DNA of 64,000 bases. It comes from Anaerospora hongkongensis. GTDB lineage: Bacteria; Bacillota; Negativicutes; Sporomusales; DSM-15969. The stretch is from NCBI RefSeq assembly GCF_004339805.1, contig NZ_SLUI01000019.1, forward strand, positions 1 through 64,000, in the 5' to 3' direction. The notes under the pieces are model-generated. The model was not told where the DNA came from, did no database searches, and worked only from the letters and a program-made list of their open reading frames with translations. Shown here in pieces: positions 45,463 to 53,617 of the stretch (within the stretch, counting starts at the first letter, position 1; the number at the start of each line of letters is the position of its first letter). A program made the position numbers and the translations under genes.

Positions 45463-45498
45463 AAAAGCCAGACACTCGTTCGGTGCCTGGCTTTTCAT
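45463..45498 (-). terminator. Terminator-like hairpin just before the glycosidase gene
   Basis: AAAAGCCAGGCAC-loop-GTGTCTGGCTTTT on the minus strand (one mismatch), ending about 25 bases before the ribosome site of the next gene. It probably ends flgJ read-through; as there is hardly room for a promoter after it, it may act as an attenuator. Confidence 0.6.
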
Positions 45499-45556
45499 TT
45501 TTTAAAATGCAGATTAAGACTCCTTAACGCATCACATTTGTAAACCGTAACTAGCC

Positions 45557-45754
45557 GTGCACCCCGCAGGGGAGCTTTATACATTCAATCGCCAGAGGCC
45601 CCGGTCCTTTCGTCTCCTTGCCGACGAGCTCAGGCCGTCGAGAAGGCTCCAGCTGCTAGGCGCCGGAGGATTCGCGACCGGAGGCGTACATGTGCGTACG
45701 GTGAGGATCGTGAATCCTCCGGTAACAACGCAGATGGTGCCTTATCGGCGGCCG
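45557..45754 (-). repeat. 200 bp intergenic repeat at the end of flgJ
   Basis: Starts GTGCACCCCGCAGGGGAGC and ends CTTATCGGCGGCCG. Shares landmarks with 50076-50274 (AGCTCAGGCC, TGCTAGGCGCCG, CGCGACCGGAGGCGTACATG, GCGTACGGTGAGGATCG, AACAACGCAGATGG). The long stem has changed in step: GGAGGATTC/GAATCCTCC here, GGGGGCTTC/GGAGCCCCC there. It supplies the last codons and the stop of flgJ. Confidence 0.85.
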
Positions 45755-46101
45755 TTCTGGTTCTGAGACAATTGGCGGTAAATCATGTCAGCGATCCCAA
45801 TCCCCCCCGCCTGAGCCATATTCTTACTCAATTCTCCGTCAAGCATGGACTGGAAAATATCTGTTTTTGAATTATCGCCCATCAGCGTAACCTTCGGCAC
45901 AGTCGATCGCATTTGCGTTAACATGTAGTTTAAGAAAACCGATTCCATTTCTTTGCAGGTAGCCCTGAGTTTCTGGTCATCTTTATCAGCAGGAAGCTGC
46001 TTTGTCGCTGATTCCAGTTTAGCGGCAAAATCAGTATTTGCAGCTTTAGCAGCAATGGCATTAACTGCGGTTGCTCCACTGCCTAATCCATTTATTTGCA
46101 T
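45742..46101 (-). CDS. flgJ: Flagellar rod-binding protein FlgJ (N-terminal domain only)
   Basis: 119 residues with the rod-binding domain (CKEMESVFLNYMLTQMRSTV, MLDGELSKNMAQAGGIGIAD). The muramidase half of enterobacterial FlgJ is absent, as in many bacteria. Acts as a scaffold or cap for rod assembly in the periplasm. Start MQINGLG at 46101 after AGGTG. The C-terminal NGRR and stop lie in a dispersed repeat, so the native end may have been replaced. Confidence 0.9.
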   Translation of the reverse strand: MQINGLGSGATAVNAIAAKAANTDFAAKLESATKQLPADKDDQKLRATCKEMESVFLNYMLTQMRSTVPKVTLMGDNSKTDIFQSMLDGELSKNMAQAGGIGIADMIYRQLSQNQNGRR

Positions 46102-46135
46102 ATCAATCACCTGTTTTTTGAGATGAGCAGCTGAC

Positions 46136-47251
46136 TTAGATCAGCTGCAGTTCGGCATGCAAGGCACCGGCGGCCTTCATCGCCTGTAAGATGGAAATAA
46201 TATCACGGGGGGTAGCTCCAACGGCATTTAATGCGTTGACGACATCACCTACTTGGGAAGAAGCCGGCAGGACGATTAAGCTGCCTTTCTGCTCGTCTAC
46301 CGTAATATTCTTATTTTCGGTGACCACGGTCGAGCCGTACGAAAAAGGTGGCGGCTGCGATACCTCTTTACTGCTGGTTATGGTAACTGTGAGACTGCCT
46401 TGAGCGACTGCGACCTCATCAATGGTGACATTCGAACCCAAAACTACCGTCCCCGTGCGCTCATTAATCACGATTTTGGCTATCGAGTCAGGTGTGATGG
46501 CAAGCTCTTCCAGTGAAGCTACAAAGCCAACTACATTATTGGTATAAGCTCCCGGCACATTCACAACTACCGTACCGGGGTCACGGGCGTAAGCTCCTGA
46601 CCCAAAGCGATAATTGAGCGCATCGGCTATCCGGCTGGCTGTTGTGAAATCCGGCTGATTAAGCGCCAGCATGACCGTATTGCCGTCGCTGAACTGAGTG
46701 GGTACCTCCCGTTCAACAATCGCGCCACCTGGAATACTGCCGGCAGTCGGAAAATTCTTTTGACGGCTGCTGCCGCCTGAGCCAAGGGAAAATCCGCCTA
46801 CCGATAATGGCCCCTGCCCTACGGCATATACCGCGCCATTAGCCGCTTGCAGCGGTGTCTGCAGCAGCGTTCCGCCTTGCAGGCTTTTAGCATCCCCCAT
46901 TGAGGAGACGGTAATATCAATTGTATCGCCTGGTTTGACAAATGGCGGCAGCTGAGCAGTAACCATTACCGCAGCAACGTTTTTCAATTGCATTTGGGGC
47001 GAGTTGACGGTCATCCCAAATGCCTTCAGCATATTGGAAAGCGCCTGATTGGTAAATACCATTTTATTCGTATCGCCGCTGCCTGCAAGGCCAACTACCA
47101 GACCGTAGCCTATCAGTTGGTTATTGCGCACACCCTGTACCTTGGCAACATCTTTAATGCGCGACGTAGCCGCAATCGGACCGGCAAAAGCAGTTACCGA
47201 CATACTAAGGAACAGCGTGCAGGCAAGCAGGAAAGTTAAACTCTTTTTCAT
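46136..47251 (-). CDS. flgI: Flagellar P-ring protein
   Basis: Periplasmic ring around the rod in the peptidoglycan layer. Signal peptide (LLACTLFLSMSVTAFA), then family blocks RIKDVAKVQGVRNNQLIGYG, LVVGLAGSGDTN and QAGGALHAELQLI-like end (MKAAGALHAELQLI). 371 residues, full length. Present only in bacteria whose flagella pass through an outer membrane. Confidence 0.97.
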   Translation of the reverse strand: MKKSLTFLLACTLFLSMSVTAFAGPIAATSRIKDVAKVQGVRNNQLIGYGLVVGLAGSGDTNKMVFTNQALSNMLKAFGMTVNSPQMQLKNVAAVMVTAQLPPFVKPGDTIDITVSSMGDAKSLQGGTLLQTPLQAANGAVYAVGQGPLSVGGFSLGSGGSSRQKNFPTAGSIPGGAIVEREVPTQFSDGNTVMLALNQPDFTTASRIADALNYRFGSGAYARDPGTVVVNVPGAYTNNVVGFVASLEELAITPDSIAKIVINERTGTVVLGSNVTIDEVAVAQGSLTVTITSSKEVSQPPPFSYGSTVVTENKNITVDEQKGSLIVLPASSQVGDVVNALNAVGATPRDIISILQAMKAAGALHAELQLI

Positions 47252-47290
47252 ATATCCTCCGCTCTAACTTTGGAGTAATCAGTAGCCGTT

Positions 47291-47890
47291 TTAAAACAGG
47301 AAATTGAAAATCTGCGTCAAAACCCCTTGCCGCTGTTTACCGGCAATTGGACCTTTGCCATCAATCCGGATTTGGGCATCTGCCACATAGCTGGAAAGAA
47401 TGGTATTGTCTGCAGTCAGATCTTCCGGGCGGATAACACCGGTAACGGTAATTTTCTGTTCTTCACCGTTTTGATTGATATTTTGCGTTCCGGTAATTAC
47501 CATATTGCCGTTGGGCCTGATTTCCGTTACTGTCGTAGTTATTTTCGCACTTACCCTATTCGTATTGGAAAGCGAGCCATTGGCTTTGAAGCTGTCGGAC
47601 TGACCGGCACTGGCTTCGCCAATAAATTTAAAGATCCCCACACCGGCGTTCATCTCAGTGTTGGAGGATTTCGTATTGCTCGCATTGCCGCTGCGGGAAG
47701 CGCTGGAGGTTTCATTAATAATAATGGTAACAACATCGCCAACCGCACGGGCTTTATGATCCATAAACAAACTGGAAGCAGAAGCGGTATCACTCCATAG
47801 CGACTGGGCTGCCACAGGATTAGCGGTAATTAACAGTACCAGTCCTAAACCCAACACGAGACACCCCAGCCTGGTTATCAGGTTTTGCAT
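47291..47890 (-). CDS. flgH: Flagellar L-ring protein
   Basis: Outer-membrane ring of the flagellar bushing. Signal sequence LVLGLGLVLLITANPVAAQ followed by SLWSDTASASSLFMDHKARA and VGDVVTIIINETSSASRSGN, canonical for FlgH. There is no lipobox cysteine at the cleavage site (VAAQS), whereas enterobacterial FlgH is a lipoprotein; the only Cys is inside the signal helix. ATG 47890 has AAGGTG six bases upstream. Confidence 0.94.
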   Translation of the reverse strand: MQNLITRLGCLVLGLGLVLLITANPVAAQSLWSDTASASSLFMDHKARAVGDVVTIIINETSSASRSGNASNTKSSNTEMNAGVGIFKFIGEASAGQSDSFKANGSLSNTNRVSAKITTTVTEIRPNGNMVITGTQNINQNGEEQKITVTGVIRPEDLTADNTILSSYVADAQIRIDGKGPIAGKQRQGVLTQIFNFLF

Positions 47891-47901
47891 GAGGGTCACC
47901 T

Positions 47902-48873
47902 TCACTTTCCACTATATGTCCCCACCAGCACAGTAGCATTGTCAATTACCCTGGCGGTGATGATACGACGAGAGTTTGTATTTTGTACCCGGATAAGCTG
48001 ATCTTTAACGCCATCCTGCAGCGCCTGACCGCTGGCCGTCACTTCAATATCGCCCACGCGGGCAACAACAGTAACAGTAGTTCCCCGGGCGATCAAGACC
48101 GGCTTTTCCAGCAGTTGTCCGGTTATGACCGTTCCCTGCATAATGAGGCGCCGGCTCTGTAAGCCAATAGCCTCATTACTGTCCGTTATGTACCCTGCAG
48201 CCAGCCGTCCGGTGTCCGCTCTCTCCAGCCGTATATCGTCGGCGGTGAGAACTTCCCGCCCGCTTATCGCGCGGGCAGCAACAACTACTTGCTGATACAG
48301 CTTCACGGTAAGCCGTACCGGTATGGAGGTATACCGCTGGCCATCGACAGAGATGGTTATATAGGCGGTCGTAAATCCTGTAAAGCGGACCCCTGCCGGT
48401 ATCTCGGCAGCAACCTGTAACGTCCCCAGCGGCACAAGCACATCAGCCGGTACTGCCGCCGGCGTAACCGTTAGTTCGCCGGCAATGCCCGTCAGTTTGC
48501 TGTACACTGCCTGCGTAGCAGCATCAGTGAGATGCTGGCCGCTGACAACCTGTGACTCAGTCACTATCGTAACACTTGGTGATGTTTGCCAGACAACATC
48601 GCTAAAATCGGCACCTGTTGCCGCCAGACGCGTCCCCAATAGTTCCCTGGTTAATACAGTACTGCTGCCGGGAGACGGAGCATAGCCAAGCCGTAATCCG
48701 GCTAATTGCTCGATACGGTCCGCCCCTTCACCGGTTATCGCTGCAATCTCGCCCAAAGTAATATACGGGCCTTTGACTGCAGCTTTGTCCTGTACGGCAA
48801 TTGTAAGGGGACCGGCAAAAGCAGGGACGGCGAAACACAAAGTAAAAAGAAACGCCAGCCACAGCTTTTTCAT
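47902..48873 (-). CDS. flgA: Flagellar P-ring assembly chaperone
   Basis: Signal peptide (LAFLFTLCFAVPAFA), an N-terminal region (about 20-190), then the SAF/C-terminal FlgA domain (VVVAARAISGREVLTADDIR; VITGQLLEKPVLIARGTTVTV; GDIEVTASGQALQDG). Helps FlgI polymerise in the periplasm. 323 residues. Located between flgG and flgH. Confidence 0.95.
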   Translation of the reverse strand: MKKLWLAFLFTLCFAVPAFAGPLTIAVQDKAAVKGPYITLGEIAAITGEGADRIEQLAGLRLGYAPSPGSSTVLTRELLGTRLAATGADFSDVVWQTSPSVTIVTESQVVSGQHLTDAATQAVYSKLTGIAGELTVTPAAVPADVLVPLGTLQVAAEIPAGVRFTGFTTAYITISVDGQRYTSIPVRLTVKLYQQVVVAARAISGREVLTADDIRLERADTGRLAAGYITDSNEAIGLQSRRLIMQGTVITGQLLEKPVLIARGTTVTVVARVGDIEVTASGQALQDGVKDQLIRVQNTNSRRIITARVIDNATVLVGTYSGK

Positions 48874-48885
48874 ACAGTCACCTGT

Positions 48886-49668
48886 CTATCGTTTCAGATT
48901 GGCAGCCTGTCCAAGCATTTCATCGGCTGTCGTAATTGCTTTGGAGTTCGTTTCATAAGCCCGCTGGGCAACGATCATGTTGACCATTTCATCGACTACC
49001 TGAACATTAGACATTTCCAGGTACTTTTGCGCGAGCGTTCCTGCACCGTCAGCCCCCGGATTCGTCACCATGGGAACGCCTGAAGCTTCCGTTTCTTTCA
49101 GCAGGTTGCGCCCAATGCTTTCCAAACCTGAGGGATTAATAAACCGGGCCAGCGTAATTTCCCCTAAATCCTGCTGTCCTGCGGTAGTAGTAGCTGTTAC
49201 CCGGCCTTCAGAAGAGACCGTAAAATCAGTAGCCTCCTGAGGAATGGTAATCTGTGGTTCCAGCAAAAAGCCATCGGAAGTACACATACGGCCCTGGGAA
49301 TCTTTTTTAAACGCACCGTCACGGGTATACGCAATTGTGCCGTCAGGCATTGTGATTTGGAAGAAGCCATCTCCTTCGATCGCCACATCAAGCGAATTGC
49401 CTGTTGCCTGAAAGTTACCCTGCGTATAGATTTTCTGAGTGGCTACCTGGCGAACACCATGGCCCATTTGCAGTCCTGTGGGAATTTGCGTATCCTGACC
49501 GGATGCAGCGCCGGCCTGGCGGATTGTTTGATACATTAAGTCCTGAAAATCAAGGCGGGTCTTTTTAAAACCGGTCGTATTCACGTTTGCCAGGTTATTG
49601 GAAATATTGTCGATATTGCCTTGCTGAGCAACCATTCCAGTGCCAGCAGTCCATAATGCACGCATCAT
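48886..49668 (-). CDS. flgG: Flagellar distal rod protein FlgG
   Basis: N-terminal [28 protein letters not shown] rod motif, central [15 protein letters not shown] and C-terminal [38 protein letters not shown]: the classical FlgG pattern (260 residues). Exported through the flagellar type III system, no signal peptide. Corresponds in position to flhP of Bacillus. Confidence 0.94.
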   Translation of the reverse strand: MMRALWTAGTGMVAQQGNIDNISNNLANVNTTGFKKTRLDFQDLMYQTIRQAGAASGQDTQIPTGLQMGHGVRQVATQKIYTQGNFQATGNSLDVAIEGDGFFQITMPDGTIAYTRDGAFKKDSQGRMCTSDGFLLEPQITIPQEATDFTVSSEGRVTATTTAGQQDLGEITLARFINPSGLESIGRNLLKETEASGVPMVTNPGADGAGTLAQKYLEMSNVQVVDEMVNMIVAQRAYETNSKAITTADEMLGQAANLKR

Positions 49669-49894
49669 ACAGTTTGTTTCCCCCTCTTTATCTGGGTCTG
49701 CCTCTGTCGGTCAGCAGTCCCCGGGCTTCTATAAAAGTCCAGCCCTCTACACTACTATTATCGTAAGAACAGCTGCAAAAGTTAAGTAAAAAATGAAAAA
49801 CAGGATCATAGTCCCGGTTATTATGTATAGTTAAGCCATTCCTAATGCGCACCCCGTCAGGGGAGCTTATCACACCAAAATGCCAGGAAGCTAA

Positions 49895-49933
49895 AGATGA
49901 GATTGCCACGTCGCTGCGCTCCTCGCAATGACA
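49895..49933. repeat. Short dispersed repeat (AGATGAGATTGCC family)
   Basis: AGATGAGATTGCCACGTCGC...CTCCTCGCAATGACA, nearly identical to 5358-5400. A truncated copy (GCCACATCGCTGCGCTCCTC...AATGACA) follows at 50006-50034. Confidence 0.8.
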
Positions 49934-50075
49934 GAAGCTGGTTCCCATTAGCCTAACTTAGCTGTGCACCCCCGCAGGGGAGCTATTCATCACCTACGGC
50001 GGTAAGCCACATCGCTGCGCTCCTCGCAATGACAAATGAGCCAGCACGCCTTGTCTCTCCTAACGGGCGCTACCT

Positions 50076-50274
50076 GTGCACCCCGCAGGGGAGTTTATCA
50101 CTACCTACGGCGATAAGCCCGTCCCCTCTTCGTCCTCATGCCGATAAGCTCAGGCCGCCGAGAAGGTTCCAGATGCTAGGCGCCGGGGGCTTCGCGACCG
50201 GAGGCGTACATGAGCGTACGGTGAGGATCGCGGAGCCCCCGGCAACAACGCAGATGGTTCCTTATCGGCGGCCG
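50076..50274 (-). repeat. 200 bp intergenic repeat after flgF
   Basis: Second full copy of the element at 45557-45754, in the same orientation and again directly at the 3' end of a flagellar gene (its end is seven bases from the flgF stop). Confidence 0.85.
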
Positions 50275-50280
50275 CCTCTT

Positions 50281-51027
50281 CTAAGTGCGGCCTACTTCGT
50301 TCACAGCCTTATCCAACAACTGATCATGTGCCTGTACTGTTTTGGCATTTACCTCATACGCCCGGTATCCGGTAATGAGGTTGACCATTTCGGCAACCAC
50401 ATTGACATTGGATTGTTCCAGCATCCCCTGTTCAACCCGGCTGGCAGACGGTGCCGCCTGAGCACCATTGGCATTATACAGGCTGTCGCCTTCTTTTAGC
50501 AGCTGTTTCTCATTGGCAAATTCCACGATACTCAGCTGACCGGCTTCGACTCCGTCGAGCATTACCCGGCCATCCGGCGAAACAGTAAGATTGCCCGTCC
50601 CATTACCGACGGTGATCGGACCGGCTGTTCCCATGACCGGATAACCTTCCTGGGTAACAATCCGTCCTTGCGCATTTTTCGTAAAGGTTCCGTTTTTGGT
50701 ATACCGCACACCGGCCGGAGTCTCTACGGCAAAGTACCCGCTGCCGTCAATCGCCAGATCAAGCGCATTGCCTGTCGTGCGCATCATGCCTGTTGAATGG
50801 ATAGTGGCAATCTCATCAACCATGGCACCTACTCCCAGCGAACCGATTGACGGTGCATCAGGGCCATCATTGATCCGGTAAATCAGCATGCTGGCAAAAT
50901 CTTTAGTAACAGCCACGTCTTTTTTATAGCCCGCTGTGTTTACATTAGCCAGGTTGTTGGCAATCGTATCGGTACGGATTGATTCGGCCAGCATTCCAGA
51001 TGCCGCCGTATAGATACCTCTGATCAT
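50281..51027 (-). CDS. flgF: Flagellar rod protein FlgF (FlhO-like)
   Basis: MIRGIYTAASGMLAESIRTD N-terminal rod motif, ALDLAIDGSGYFAVET centre, and SNVNVVAEMVNLITGYRAYE near the C-terminus. 248 residues. FlgF and FlgG are close relatives; I call this FlgF because it is first and equals flhO in the mbl-flhO-flhP order. No signal peptide, as expected for type III export. Confidence 0.88.
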   Translation of the reverse strand: MIRGIYTAASGMLAESIRTDTIANNLANVNTAGYKKDVAVTKDFASMLIYRINDGPDAPSIGSLGVGAMVDEIATIHSTGMMRTTGNALDLAIDGSGYFAVETPAGVRYTKNGTFTKNAQGRIVTQEGYPVMGTAGPITVGNGTGNLTVSPDGRVMLDGVEAGQLSIVEFANEKQLLKEGDSLYNANGAQAAPSASRVEQGMLEQSNVNVVAEMVNLITGYRAYEVNAKTVQAHDQLLDKAVNEVGRT

Positions 51028-51059
51028 ATGTAACCCCTCTTCAGCGAATTTTGCAAAAC

Positions 51060-52088
51060 TTAGCCGGCGATTGTGCCTTTTTTCAGGGTAGTCAGTGAAT
51101 CCTGCAGCATTTCCATGGCGTCAAGAGCTTTGCCTGTGCCAAGAGCAACGCAGGACAGCGGATCTTCAGCCAAATAAGTGGGAATGCCTGTTTCCTGATT
51201 GATTAACCGGTCCAGACCATGGATCAGCGATCCGCCGCCTGTCATGACTATCCCCCGGTCAACGATATCCGCCGCGAGTTCCGGCGGTGTTTTTTCCAAT
51301 ACTGCTTTCACACAGTCTACAATGAGTGAAATCGGTTCAGCCAGCGCTTCGCGGGTTTCCGCGGAAGTTATGCGCACTGTTTTGGGAAGGCCTGACACCA
51401 GATCCCGTCCGCGGATTTCCATGGTTTCATTGCGTCCGGTAGGAAAGGCAGTGCCTACGGTTATTTTAATTTCTTCCGCCGTCCGTTCACCAATCAAAAC
51501 ATTATGTTCTTTTTTAACATACCGGACAAGTGCTTCATCGAATTTATCGCCGCCGATACGCAGTGATTCGCTGACAACAATGCCGCCCAGGCTTAACACA
51601 GCTACATCAGTCGTCCCTCCGCCGATATCCACCACCATAGAACCACAGGCCTCGGAAATAACCAAGCCTGCGCCCAAGGCAGCTGCCAGAGGTTCCTCAA
51701 TCAGGAACGTTTTTCTCGCCCCTGCCTGCATGGCCGCTTCCAGTACCGCTCTTTTTTCAACAGTAGTCACGCCTGAAGGAATACAAATCATAATGCGGGG
51801 TTTAAAAAAGAAATTCTTCCCTGCTACTTTTTGAATGAAATGACGCAGCATACTCTCGGTGGTATCATAGTCTGCAATGACACCCTCCCGTAAAGGACGA
51901 ATGGCAATAATGTTGCCGGGAGTCCGCCCTAACATGCGGCGCGCTTCTTCACCAATAGCCAGAATGCGATTACTATCCCGGTCAATAGCAACAACGGAAG
52001 GTTCCCGCAGGACAATTCCCTTTCCTTTTATGTATACTAAAACATTCGCGGTTCCTAAGTCGACACCGATATCCATCGAACCAAACAT
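51060..52088 (-). CDS. mbl: Rod-shape protein, MreB/Mbl family
   Basis: Actin-like filament protein guiding cell-wall elongation under the membrane. Phosphate 1 motif IGVDLGTANVLVYIKGKG, VVDIGGGTTDVAVLS (phosphate 2) and VMTGGGSLIHGLDRLI (adenosine) are intact; 342 residues from ATG 52088 after AAGGGG. The order spoIIID, this gene, flgF/flhO, flgG/flhP equals the Bacillus mbl locus, so I use mbl rather than mreB. A weak TTGAAA-type promoter may lie in the 158-base gap upstream. Confidence 0.9.
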   Translation of the reverse strand: MFGSMDIGVDLGTANVLVYIKGKGIVLREPSVVAIDRDSNRILAIGEEARRMLGRTPGNIIAIRPLREGVIADYDTTESMLRHFIQKVAGKNFFFKPRIMICIPSGVTTVEKRAVLEAAMQAGARKTFLIEEPLAAALGAGLVISEACGSMVVDIGGGTTDVAVLSLGGIVVSESLRIGGDKFDEALVRYVKKEHNVLIGERTAEEIKITVGTAFPTGRNETMEIRGRDLVSGLPKTVRITSAETREALAEPISLIVDCVKAVLEKTPPELAADIVDRGIVMTGGGSLIHGLDRLINQETGIPTYLAEDPLSCVALGTGKALDAMEMLQDSLTTLKKGTIAG

Positions 52089-52246
52089 GTTGAATCCCCT
52101 TTCAAAACACATTGGCTTGTCCTATTAGCCTTCAGAAAAAACAGCCCTATATGATGCAAGAAAGCCATCGTTTTCAAAGCAGCATAAAGAAGGCTATAGA
52201 GCCAATTATAACTAATTGTAAATTCTACATGCTTGGAAAAAGTCCT

Positions 52247-52513
52247 TTATTCTTCTTCATTTTCTTTTGTATCTTTGTACTTTTTGCGAGTAGCTTCACC
52301 ACCGCGAATATGCCTTTCCGCCTTGTTTAATTCCAATACGTGGCGCACCCTTTGTGCCAGTCTTTTGTTAATGGTGGGAAGTCGTTCAATCATATCTTTG
52401 TGTACGGTACTTTTGCTGACACCGAATACGGTAGCTGCCTGTCTGACGGTATGTTTGCTTTCCAGGATATGGTTGCAAATGTCCAATACCCGCTTGCGGA
52501 TATAGTCTTTCAT
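52247..52513 (-). CDS. spoIIID: Sporulation transcription factor SpoIIID
   Basis: 88-residue DNA-binding protein of the mother cell. MKDYIRKRVLDICNHILESK, helix-turn-helix TVRQAATVFGVSKSTVHKDM and ERLPTINKRLAQRVRHVLEL match SpoIIID closely, with a charged C-terminal tail. Shows that the organism can probably form endospores. On the minus strand upstream, GCATCTT-13-CATATACA resembles a sigma-E promoter (weak). Followed by mbl as in Bacillus. Confidence 0.97.
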   Translation of the reverse strand: MKDYIRKRVLDICNHILESKHTVRQAATVFGVSKSTVHKDMIERLPTINKRLAQRVRHVLELNKAERHIRGGEATRKKYKDTKENEEE

Positions 52514-52673
52514 TCTTCCCCGTTCCCCCTCGCCCTTTTTGTCTTGCTACCATGTATATGCGGACAAAAACAAAAGATGCGTGCCTTTTTAAGCATAACT
52601 GATTAAAACCCAAGCTGGAGCAATCTGCTTTTACCCGGCTATTTACGCGGCTTGGGGAGGAAAACAGGAAATA

Positions 52674-52701
52674 AAAAATGCGTACAAGCTGTACGCATTT
52701 T
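52674..52701 (-). terminator. Terminator after the M23 gene
   Basis: Minus-strand stem AAAATGCGTACA/TGTACGCATTTT followed by a U-rich tract (UUAUUU), 15 bases after the stop at 52716. Confidence 0.88.
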
Positions 52702-52715
52702 CCGGTAATTTTTTA

Positions 52716-53546
52716 TTATTTTAAAAATTCTTGCGGGTGAATATATTCACCTTGCTTTTTTACAGCAAAGTGGAGATGTGTGAAAGGCTCACCGGTACAT
52801 TCGCCTACAACACCGATCACATCACCGCTATGGACGGTCTGCCCCGCCTTCACAGCAGCCGACGAGAGCGAGCCGTAATAAAGCGTATAGCCGCTGCTTT
52901 CTATAACCAGCATCAAGCCTAACTGATTATCGGTTAAAACATCTACGACCCGGCCTCCGGCAGCTGACCGCACGGGCTGACCCGGTGTACCGGCAATATC
53001 AATACCCGTATGAAAACGCCAGTCCTGATAAACGGCATGATGCTGCCAGCCAAAATCAGCTGCCAATGTCCCTGTCAGCGGCTGGCGATGCTGCTCCTGG
53101 TTACTGACTGCTGCTGACGGTATCGATTGTTCAACTGCTTGTCCTCCTGCAGCCAGAGGTGCGGCCTCTTTCGCCGCCGGCACCGGTAACTGTGCCGGTA
53201 CCGACGGAATAAGCGGAGTTGATGCCGGAGTTTGTTCCATTTTCATCAGCTGCTCGGCAGGCTGATTTTTTTCAGCAAGTGGCGGTAATGGTCTGATATT
53301 CTGGCTGAGCGAAGAAACGACAAGAAATGTAAGTCCTGCCGATAATAGCAATAATCCTGCAGCTGCATAAACGGGCTTTCTGATTCTTTTGACTTCATGC
53401 AGCCGGTGGCCGAACTGATAAAGGAAGTTTACCAGTCCCGGTTTTAAGCCTGCAGGTCCGAAAGACTTACGCCGGAAAAAGGTTCGCATTGTAGTAAGCT
53501 TGGGAAAACGGGTCAGATTATCAAAGGGCCCTGGTCTGCCAGGCAT
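52716..53546 (-). CDS. spoIIQ: M23 peptidase, SpoIIQ-like
   Basis: Single-pass membrane protein (helix about 70-92, AGLLLLSAGLTFLVVSSL) with a Pro/Ala-rich linker and a C-terminal LytM domain. Metal ligands are intact: HTGIDIAG (HxxxD) and HLHFAV (HxH). In Bacillus SpoIIQ lacks a working site, whereas clostridial SpoIIQ keeps it, as here. With spoIID directly upstream, a role in forespore engulfment is likely. ATG 53546 follows GAGGTG. A GTTTA-15-GGGCATGCT box upstream faintly resembles a sigma-F/G promoter. Confidence 0.85.
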   Translation of the reverse strand: MPGRPGPFDNLTRFPKLTTMRTFFRRKSFGPAGLKPGLVNFLYQFGHRLHEVKRIRKPVYAAAGLLLLSAGLTFLVVSSLSQNIRPLPPLAEKNQPAEQLMKMEQTPASTPLIPSVPAQLPVPAAKEAAPLAAGGQAVEQSIPSAAVSNQEQHRQPLTGTLAADFGWQHHAVYQDWRFHTGIDIAGTPGQPVRSAAGGRVVDVLTDNQLGLMLVIESSGYTLYYGSLSSAAVKAGQTVHSGDVIGVVGECTGEPFTHLHFAVKKQGEYIHPQEFLK

Positions 53547-53617
53547 AAACATCACCTCACACCTAGCATGCCCAAAAATTACCATATTTAAACAATGAGT
53601 GACGTTCCGGCTCTTTC

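Larger units (their letters stand above)
49669..50280. other. 612-base repeat-filled gap between the two rod genes
   Basis: No gene. Contains partial copies of the GCACCCCG(C/T)AGGGGAGC element (about 49846-49875 and 49962-49990), the short AGATGAGATTGCC repeat (49895-49933), part of another copy (50006-50034) and a full 200 bp repeat (50076-50274). Looks like a hot spot for repeat insertion. Confidence 0.7.

Noticed and set aside
49688..49948. 86-codon minus-strand frame beginning MGTSFCHCEERSDVAISS
   Set aside because: The first part is the translation of the short dispersed repeat, a familiar source of false ORFs, and the rest has no protein-like features or ribosome site.
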